A stretch of DNA of 6,185 nt from Candidatus Falkowbacteria bacterium HGW-Falkowbacteria-2. GTDB taxonomy: Bacteria; Patescibacteriota; Patescibacteriia; Patescibacteriales; UBA12465. The translations under genes and the position numbers were made by a program. Shown piece after piece: positions 1-6,100 of the stretch; position 1 is the first letter of the stretch, and each line of letters begins with the position of its first letter. The notes beneath the pieces are model-generated. The model was not told where the DNA came from, did not search any database, and saw only the letters and a list, made by a program, of their open reading frames with translations. The DNA lies in assembly GCA_002841655.1 (NCBI GenBank), contig PHAH01000050.1, positions 1 to 6,185 of the forward strand, read 5' to 3'.

Positions 1-1
1 C

Positions 2-1309
2 CCTGATGATTTACGCTTTATCATGGTTGACCCGAAACGCGTTGAGTTGCCGGCCTATAACGGCATTCCTCATTTGCTTACCCCGGTAATTACCGAGGTG
101 TCAAAAACGATTAATGCTTTGAAGTGGTGTTTAAACGAAATGGACCGTCGCTATGATGTGCTAAATAAAGCAGGCAAAAAGAATATCCAGAGTTTTAACG
201 CCGATAAGCCTTCAGAGAAATTACCGTATATCATTTTCATTATCGATGAGCTTGCAGATTTCATGATGACGTCAGGGAAGGAAATGGAAGCCGCGATTAT
301 TCGTTTGGCTCAGATGTCTCGCGCCGTTGGTATTCATTTAATTCTCGCTACCCAGCGTCCGAGTGTTGATGTTATTACTGGATTAATTAAAGCTAATGTC
401 CCGGCTCGTATTGCTTTCTCCGTTACCTCATTAGTTGATTCCAAAACCATTCTCGATATGAGTGGCGCTGAGAAATTATTAGGGCAGGGTGATATGTTGC
501 TCACTACCGCGGAATTGTCAAAGCCAAAGCGTATTCAGGGTGCCTATGTTAGCGATCAGGAAATCAACGATATCATTAGCTTTATTAAAGAAAAAAGCGG
601 TGAAGCTGATTATCTTGAAGGCGTTACCGACCGGCAGAAGGTGGGCGGCAATGCGGGTGTTGGTATGGACGGCACTCATGGTGATGAAGATGAACTGATG
701 AGCGAGGCTCAAGAAATAATTATTAAAGCTGGAAAAGCTTCAACCTCCTTATTACAAAGACGCCTTTCCATCGGTTACGGACGCGCTGCTAAAATATTAG
801 ACATGCTTGAAGAAGCGGGTGTAATCGGACCGGCGAACGGATCAAAGCCCCGTGAAATATTATTGAGCCGGGAAGAGTTTGAAAATATGCAGAGTCAGGG
901 AATGAGTGGCTTGCCGGTGCATAGACGTAGTGAGGCTCAAGCTCCGGGATCATACTTAGGTGACGATGAGGGTGATGATGGCACTTTAGCTTTCTCTGGA
1001 GATGAGGAAGAGATTGAAGAAGAAACTGCGGTTGAGGACACTCCTGATTTTTTACTTGAAGATGACGGTCCTGATGATGAGGTGCAGGACGAGGAAGGAA
1101 TTCTCGATGATATTAGATCTGGGAAAACCGCTGGTAATAATTATGTAGAAGAGGAAGAAGATACTGAAGAAGTCGAAGAAGTCGAGACTGTTGAAGAAGA
1201 GGATGATGATAAGATTCCCGATGTACCCAAGGAGGATCCAGCACCAAAGTCGAAGCCAAAACCAAGAGCCTTTGAGGAGGAAGACGAAGGGATGTTTTTT
1301 AGTCGATAG
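2..1309 (+). CDS. ftsK: DNA translocase FtsK/SpoIIIE, C-terminal part (5' end outside window)
   Basis: This is the 3' part of a FtsK/SpoIIIE-family ATP-driven DNA pump, which moves chromosomal DNA through the division septum. The frame is open at the left edge, so the Met at base 23 is internal: the residues before it (PDDLRFI) continue the family motif ending in VDPKRVELPAYNGIPHLL. The Walker A segment and any N-terminal membrane helices lie upstream. Counting from the Met at base 23, Walker B is IIFIIDELADF (70-80), followed by ATQRPSVDVITGLIKANVPA (109-128) and the SGAEKLLGQGDML motor segment (147-159). Residues about 225-282 form the winged-helix gamma domain (LLQRRLSIGYGRAAKILDML), which in known FtsK proteins reads polar DNA motifs and sets direction. 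FtsK proteins normally end soon after gamma; here about 125 more residues follow, very rich in Asp/Glu. The gene ends with TAG and an intrinsic terminator. Family assignment is secure; the role of the tail is unknown. Confidence 0.96.
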   Translation, partial: PDDLRFIMVDPKRVELPAYNGIPHLLTPVITEVSKTINALKWCLNEMDRRYDVLNKAGKKNIQSFNADKPSEKLPYIIFIIDELADFMMTSGKEMEAAIIRLAQMSRAVGIHLILATQRPSVDVITGLIKANVPARIAFSVTSLVDSKTILDMSGAEKLLGQGDMLLTTAELSKPKRIQGAYVSDQEINDIISFIKEKSGEADYLEGVTDRQKVGGNAGVGMDGTHGDEDELMSEAQEIIIKAGKASTSLLQRRLSIGYGRAAKILDMLEEAGVIGPANGSKPREILLSREEFENMQSQGMSGLPVHRRSEAQAPGSYLGDDEGDDGTLAFSGDEEEIEEETAVEDTPDFLLEDDGPDDEVQDEEGILDDIRSGKTAGNNYVEEEEDTEEVEEVETVEEEDDDKIPDVPKEDPAPKSKPKPRAFEEEDEGMFFSR

Positions 1310-1328
1310 TCGTTGATAAGAATAATCT

Positions 1329-1354
1329 AAAAAGGCCTGATAAAGGCCTTTTTT
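1329..1354 (+). terminator. Intrinsic terminator after ftsK
   Basis: A perfect 10-bp inverted repeat (AAAAAGGCCT, 1329-1338, pairing with AGGCCTTTTT, 1344-1353) encloses a 5-base loop. It ends in a run of six T (1349-1354). It lies 20 bases after the ftsK stop, so it should end the ftsK transcript before the next promoter. The left arm begins with five A, so the hairpin could also work on the other strand, but no gene reads into it from the right. Confidence 0.9.
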
Positions 1355-1380
1355 GCATAGTTTTTTCTTTTTTACTTTCT

Positions 1381-1389
1381 TGTTATAAT
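1381..1389 (+). promoter_or_regulatory. Extended -10 promoter of the murE-like gene (predicted leaderless start)
   Basis: TGTTATAAT is a perfect extended -10 element (TGnTATAAT), with the consensus hexamer at 1384-1389. No good -35 is seen: the hexamer 17 bases upstream (1361-1366) is only TTTTTT, which fits the idea that an extended -10 can replace it. Placing +1 seven bases after the hexamer puts it on base 1396, the A of the ATG of the next gene. The mRNA would then have no 5' leader, and there is indeed no Shine-Dalgarno sequence here. The site lies 27 bases after the ftsK terminator, so the gene is probably transcribed independently. Confidence 0.75.
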
Positions 1390-1395
1390 AGACGT

Positions 1396-2805
1396 ATGTT
1401 ATCAAAATTGAAAAAATTAATACCTAAAAAACTGTTTATCTGGTTGCAGCCGGCCTATCATTATATAATGGGTGCTTTGGCGGCTTTGTATTACGGATTT
1501 CCAAGTAGACAGCTTATAGTTATTGGTGTTACTGGCACAACCGGCAAAACTACCTCGGTATATTTCTTAGCACGTCTTTTATCTGCGAGCGGCTATAAGG
1601 CCGGCTATACTTCCACAGCGCAGTTTGATGATGGGGCACGCGAGTGGTTGAATGATAAGAAAATGACAATGCCGGGACGTTTCTTTTTGCAGCGATCACT
1701 CAGGCAGATGGTGAAGAATGGCTGTCGAGCAGTAGTTGTGGAAACGACTTCACAGGGAATTGAGCAGTTCCGCCACCGTTTTATCAATTACGACTTTCTT
1801 GTTTTTACAAACTTATATCCAGAGCATATTGAGGCTCATGGTAATTTTGAAAACTACAAAAATGCGAAAGGCAAGCTATTTGCACATCTTGACACTTGTA
1901 AGTCAAAGTATCTTGATGAAAATAATAAAGTGGTGATGAGTGCGAGTGGTTTGAAAAAAACAGAGCTACGTTTGATCAAGAAAACGATTATTGTTAATGG
2001 AGATGATGAATATGCTTCATATTTCCTGTCTTTCCCTGCCGAACGTAAGGTCGTCTATACTTTAAATCCTGCTTTAAAGAGCAGTGAATTAATATATCGT
2101 GACGGCGATGAGGTTAAGCCTGAGCCGGAGTTTTTCCGCTATGAACCATTATTCTCTGAAGCTGGGGGTTCTCGCTTCAATCTAAATGGCGAAATGTATC
2201 ACTTGCCAGTGCTCGGCTCGTATAATGTTTTTAACGCCGTTAGCGCCTTATGCGCAACTCTTTGTCTTAATATCTTGCCCGCTCAGTCGATTGAAGCTCT
2301 TGGGCGCATTAAGGTGTTGGCCGGAAAAATGGAGAAAATAGAGGCTGGTCAGCCCTTCACCGTATTAATTGATTATGCTTTCGAGCCCAAGGCTATGGAA
2401 GGGTTATATCAAAATTTGGACCGAATTGCGCATAATCGCCTGATTCACATTCTTGGCTCCGCGGGTGGTGGGCGCGATCAGTCTCGGCGGCCAATATTAG
2501 GGAAGATGGCCGGCAAAAAGGCTGATATTGTTATCGTTACCGATGAAGACCCGTATGATGAAGACCCGCAGTTGATCATAGATCAGGTTGCTGTTGGCGC
2601 CGAGCAAGTGGGAAAGGTGTTAAATAAGGATTTATATAAGGTTTTAGACCGTCGCGAGGCCTTTCGTCTGGCTTTTAACCTGGCTGAGCCCTCCGATTTA
2701 GTGCTGATTACCGGCAAAGGGGCGGAGCAGTATATTTGCGTCGCTGGTGATAAAAAAATTCCCTGGGACGATCGTCGGGTGGCCAGGGAAGAGCTCTCAA
2801 AGTAG
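1396..2805 (+). CDS. MurE-like Mur ligase family protein with a shortened hydrophobic N-terminus
   Basis: Mur ligases form an amide bond between a UDP-MurNAc-peptide and an amino acid, using ATP through an acyl phosphate; MurE adds the third residue of the peptidoglycan stem. This 469-residue protein shows the central ATPase domain: P-loop GVTGTTGKTT (44-53), ETTSQG (116-121), the metal-site segment TNLYPEHIEAHG (138-149), the probable carbamylated Lys158 in NYKNAKGKLF, VNGDD (200-204) and GSYNVFNAVSAL (274-285). The C-terminal domain has DYAFEP (326-331), GSAGGGRDQSRRPILGKMAG (354-373), TDEDPYDEDP (382-391) and GKGAEQYICVAGDKKIPWDD (440-459). The usual N-terminal UDP-sugar domain of about 90 residues is missing; a basic start (KLKKLIPKK) and a hydrophobic stretch (13-34) replace it. 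The MurE DNPR motif is changed to EDPY. ATG 1396 is the first start in the frame; Met26 is a less likely alternative. It is clearly a Mur ligase, nearest MurE, but its acceptor and amino acid cannot be named. Confidence 0.9.
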   Translation: MLSKLKKLIPKKLFIWLQPAYHYIMGALAALYYGFPSRQLIVIGVTGTTGKTTSVYFLARLLSASGYKAGYTSTAQFDDGAREWLNDKKMTMPGRFFLQRSLRQMVKNGCRAVVVETTSQGIEQFRHRFINYDFLVFTNLYPEHIEAHGNFENYKNAKGKLFAHLDTCKSKYLDENNKVVMSASGLKKTELRLIKKTIIVNGDDEYASYFLSFPAERKVVYTLNPALKSSELIYRDGDEVKPEPEFFRYEPLFSEAGGSRFNLNGEMYHLPVLGSYNVFNAVSALCATLCLNILPAQSIEALGRIKVLAGKMEKIEAGQPFTVLIDYAFEPKAMEGLYQNLDRIAHNRLIHILGSAGGGRDQSRRPILGKMAGKKADIVIVTDEDPYDEDPQLIIDQVAVGAEQVGKVLNKDLYKVLDRREAFRLAFNLAEPSDLVLITGKGAEQYICVAGDKKIPWDDRRVAREELSK

Positions 2806-2809
2806 GTTG

Positions 2810-2838
2810 TTGACAAATATTCTGGAATGTAATACTAT
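2810..2838 (+). promoter_or_regulatory. Sigma-70-type promoter upstream of rpoB
   Basis: A perfect -35 (TTGACA, 2810-2815) is separated by exactly 17 bases from TACTAT (2833-2838), which matches four of six bases of the -10 consensus. The expected start is near base 2845. It begins five bases after the stop of the Mur ligase gene and is the best two-box promoter in the window. It may drive rpoB through a long leader, or a small RNA ending at one of the downstream terminators. Confidence 0.75.
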
Positions 2839-2875
2839 AAGAATTACAATCAGCAATTAGGTAAAAAATCCAAGT

Positions 2876-2928
2876 AAAAACGGCAAGAGAGGTGAAAATT
2901 TTTCAATTAGACACCATCCGTTTTTTTT
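2876..2928 (+). terminator. Terminator-like hairpin with U8 tract in rpoB upstream region
   Basis: AAAAACGG (2876-2883) pairs with CCGTTTTT (2918-2925), and GGTG (2891-2894) pairs with CACC (2912-2915) inside it, with a 7-base and 2-base internal loop between the stems. The hairpin runs straight into eight T (2921-2928). Only three outer pairs are G-C, so strength is moderate. It could end the Mur ligase transcript, end a short RNA made from the 2810-2838 promoter, or act as an attenuator for rpoB. Confidence 0.6.
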
Positions 2929-2945
2929 GTATTTTTCGCTCAAAT

Positions 2946-2976
2946 TCACTTTATAAATAAACATTATTTAAAGTGA
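2946..2976. repeat. AT-rich inverted repeat
   Basis: TCACTTT-AT-AAATAA (2946-2960) pairs with TTATTTAAAGTGA (2964-2976) over 13 base pairs, interrupted by a 2-base bulge and closed by a 3-base loop. Unlike its two neighbours it is not followed by a T run, so it is not an intrinsic terminator. It could be a leader hairpin or a protein-binding site. Part of its match may be chance, given the AT-rich composition. Confidence 0.5.
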
Positions 2977-3010
2977 TTAAATATTCCAGGCGCAACAAAA
3001 GATAGTAATT

Positions 3011-3045
3011 AAAACTCAAGCCATTTTCGGTTTGAGGCTTTTTTT
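3011..3045 (+). terminator. Intrinsic terminator upstream of rpoB
   Basis: CTCAAGCC (3015-3022) pairs with GGTTTGAG (3029-3036) across a 6-base loop ATTTTC, giving eight pairs with one G-U. It is followed by GC and seven T (3039-3045), while AAAA (3011-3014) can pair with the first T bases. This is the stronger of the two terminators in the gap. AGCC in the left arm can instead pair with GGCT (3036-3039), so an alternative fold exists. It lies 96 bases before the rpoB ATG. Confidence 0.8.
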
Positions 3046-3073
3046 CGTTAATGCGCTTGTCTCATCAAGTCAA

Positions 3074-3079
3074 TAAAAT
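3074..3079 (+). promoter_or_regulatory. Possible weak -10 element close to rpoB
   Basis: TAAAAT matches five of six bases of the -10 consensus and lies after the last terminator, 61 bases before the rpoB ATG at 3141. If used, transcription would start near 3086. No matching -35 is seen at 16-18 bases (ATGCGC at 17), TTGTCT at 3057-3062 is too close, and there is no TG extension. It is listed because otherwise no promoter lies between the terminator and rpoB. Confidence 0.3.
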
Positions 3080-3140
3080 TCAGGTCCGACTATCGCCGTC
3101 CTCTTATTAGATGGTGCATAGTTTGCCGCCCTTAAAGCAT

Positions 3141-6100
3141 ATGCCAAACGCGATCACCGTAGATAAAAAAATCGCCGAACGTAAGTTCTTTACCGACTTT
3201 AAAGAGGTGATGCCCTTACCTGACCTTATTGAGATCCAAAAGGACTCATATCGCTGGTTCCTTGAAGAAGGTCTGGCTGAGTTATTTGATGAAATCAATC
3301 CGGTTACGGACTTCATTGGCCGTGATTTAGAGTTGTATTTTGAAGAGTATTATCTCGATGAACCGAAATTTTCTGAAATCGAGAGCCGTGAGAAGAATAT
3401 CACTTATGAGGCACCCCTCCGCGTGAAGACTCGCCTTGTTAATAAGAAGACTGATAGTGTTTCCAACCAAGAAGTATACCTTGGCGATTTCCCGATCATG
3501 ACCGACAAGGGCACCTTCATTATTAACGGCATCGAACGTGTCATCGTTTCCCAGCTTATTCGTTCCGCTGGTGTTATGTTCACTGCTGAGTTTATTAAGG
3601 GGAAGAAGTGTTACGGTGCTAAGATTATTCCGAACCGCGGCGCTTGGCTTGAAATTGAAACTGATTCAAATAAGGTAATCTGGGTGCGTATCGACAGAAA
3701 GCGTAAGGTGGCAGTGACGTCACTTCTGCGCGCTTTTGGTTATGAAACTGATGAAGAAATCAAGAAATTATTCGCTGATGTTGATTTAGTAAAGAATGAT
3801 GAAGAGCAGACATTTATCGAGGCAACAATTGAAAAAGATACTGCTAAGAATGAAGCCGAAGGTTTACAGGAGGTATATCGCCGCATCCGTCCGGGTGATT
3901 TGGCTTCAGTTGATAATGCTCGTCAGCTCATTCACTCCATGTTCTTCCGTTTTGATCGCTATGATTTTGGACGCGTTGGTCGCTATAAGTTGAATCGCCG
4001 CTTTGGTCTTGATTTAGCGAATAAGAAGGAGAACCGCGTTTTAAGAAAAGAAGATTTACTTCTCATTGTTAAAGAAGTTATCCGTTTAAATATTACAAAG
4101 GAACCGGAAGACGATATCGATCATCTCGGTAATCGCCGTATTCGTGCTATCGGCGGACTTGTTCAGAATCGTTTCCGTGTTGGTTTAGCTCGCATGGAGC
4201 GCATCATCAAGGATCGCATGTCCACCACTGATATCGCGACTCTGACTCCAAATAAATTAGTAAACTCTCGTCCGGTTATTGGTGTGGTGAAGGAATTCTT
4301 CATGTCCTCTCAGTTATCACAGTTCATGGATCAGACCAATCCACTCGCCGAGCTTGAACATAAGCGTCGTTTGTCAGCGATGGGTCCTGGTGGTTTAACT
4401 CGTGAACGTGCTGGCTTCGATGTCCGTGACGTGCACGCCACTCACTATGGTCGTATCTGTCCGATTGCAACCCCTGAAGGTCCAAATATTGGTCTCGTCG
4501 GTCACTTATCAAGTTTCGCTCGCTTAAATAGCTACGGTTTCTTGGAAACTCCATATCGAAAGGTGAAGCATGATAAGACTGGTAGCCGTATTACCGATGA
4601 AATTGTTTTCATTGATGCTTTTGAAGAAGAAAAATTCATTACCGCTGACGCCACTATCCCTGTTGATGCTGATAATCGTATTATTGTTAGTCGTTTTGAG
4701 GTGAGAAAGTTTGGTCAGCCAGGCATGGAAGATGTTGCTAACATCGACTTTGTTGGTGTTGCGGCCAATCAGATTATTTCTATTGCTACATCCTTGATTC
4801 CTTTCATGGAACACAATGATGGACAGCGCTCACTGATGGGAACGAACATGCAACGTCAGGCTGTGCCTTTGGTAAAGGCTGAGGCTCCGATTGTTGGTAC
4901 TGGCGTTGAAGCTCGTGCGGCTCGCGACAGTGGTCACGTCATTATTTCTAAAGAAGACGGTATTGTGGTTAAGTCCGATGCCAGTGTCATCGAGGTTGAA
5001 AACAAAAAAGGACAAGTGGCTAAATATGTTTTGAATAAATTCTTACGTTCGAACTTCTCGACCTGTATTAATCAGCATCCATTAGTAACAGTTGGCGAGA
5101 AGGTGAAGGCTGGTCAGATTTTGTCTGATGGTCCTTCGATTGATAATGGTGAATTATCCCTTGGTAAGAACGTGCTTGTCGCTTTCATGACCTGGGACGG
5201 CTTCAACTACGAAGATGCTGTTATCATCTCTGAGCGTTTAGTGAAGGAGGATGTCTATTCTTCCATTCACATTGAAAATTATACTATTGATGTTCGCGAT
5301 ACAAAGCTCGGACCGGAAGTTATTACTAATGACATTCCAAACATCAGCGAAGAGAAATTAAAGAATCTCGATGAAGACGGTATTATCCATATCGGTGCTG
5401 AAGTTTCTTCCGGCGATATCTTGGTCGGAAAAATTACCCCGAAGGGTGAAACCACTCTCTCTGCTGAAGAAAAATTATTGCGTGCTATTTTCGGTGAGAA
5501 GGCGAAAGATGTTCGCGACTCATCTCTATACCTCGAACACGGGGAACACGGTAAGGTTGTTGATGTCAAAATTTTCTCTCGTGAAGAAGGTGACAAGCTG
5601 GCCGCTGGTGTCTTGAAATCCATTCAGGTTTCCGTTGCTAACCTGCGCAAAGTGCAGGTCGGTGACAAAGTTTCTGGTCGCCACGGTAATAAGGGTGTTA
5701 TTTCCCGCATCGTTGCCGCTGAAGATATGCCTTACATGGCAGACGGAACGCCTATTGATGTTATTCTCTCTCCTTTAGGTATTATCTCTCGTATGAACCT
5801 CGGTCAGTTGCTTGAATCGCATCTTGGTTTTGCGGCGCAAAAGCTTGGCTACAGGGTTGCAACTCCGGCTTTAAACGGTATTACCGAAGATCAGATTAAA
5901 TCAGAATTAAAGAAAGCGGGCTTACCAGAAGACGGTAAGGTTACTTTGTTTGATGGTCGCACCGGTGAAGCCTTTGATCACAAGATTACGGTAGGCTATA
6001 AATATGTCTTGAAATTAAATCACATGGTGGAAGATAAAATCCACCAACGTTCAATTGGTCCATACTCCTTAATTACTCAGCAGCCTTTGGGTGGTAAAGC

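Larger units (their letters stand above)
2806..3140 (+). other. Intergenic region between murE-like gene and rpoB
   Basis: This 335-base gap has no convincing protein gene. In order it holds a promoter (2810-2838), a terminator-like hairpin (2876-2928), an AT-rich inverted repeat (2946-2976), a second intrinsic terminator (3011-3045) and a weak isolated -10-like hexamer (3074-3079). I recognise no known riboswitch, tRNA, 4.5S RNA or ribosomal-protein leader in it. If the first promoter drives rpoB, the leader is about 296 bases and passes through both terminators. If it does not, the promoter and terminators bound a small RNA of about 84 or 200 bases. Confidence 0.7.

Noticed and set aside
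1052..1405. Minus-strand 117-codon reading frame with a membrane-protein look
   Set aside because: It is the complement of the acidic FtsK tail: GAA and GAT codons read backwards give Phe and Ile, which makes a false hydrophobic protein. It also crosses the terminator and the Mur ligase promoter.
2854..2910. CAATTAG occurs twice (2854-2860 and 2904-2910)
   Set aside because: A 7-base AT-rich direct repeat is expected by chance here, and nothing lies at a regular spacing to suggest iterons or an attachment site.
2892..2960. A 22-codon GTG-started frame (begins VKIFQLDTIRFF) in the rpoB upstream region, possibly a leader peptide
   Set aside because: The purine-rich AAGAGAG touches the GTG with no spacing, the frame runs through the U tract of the terminator-like hairpin, and its residues suggest no regulatory logic for rpoB. 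The length is within chance for AT-rich DNA.
3081..3140. Possible 4.5S/SRP RNA because of CAGGTCCG at 3081-3088
   Set aside because: The required GGAAGGAAGCA-type loop and the flanking long hairpin are absent.
4324..5015. Minus-strand frames opposite rpoB (about 4324-4554, 4524-4814, 4830-5015)
   Set aside because: They lie wholly opposite highly conserved RpoB coding sequence, have no recognisable motifs or start signals, and overlap one another.
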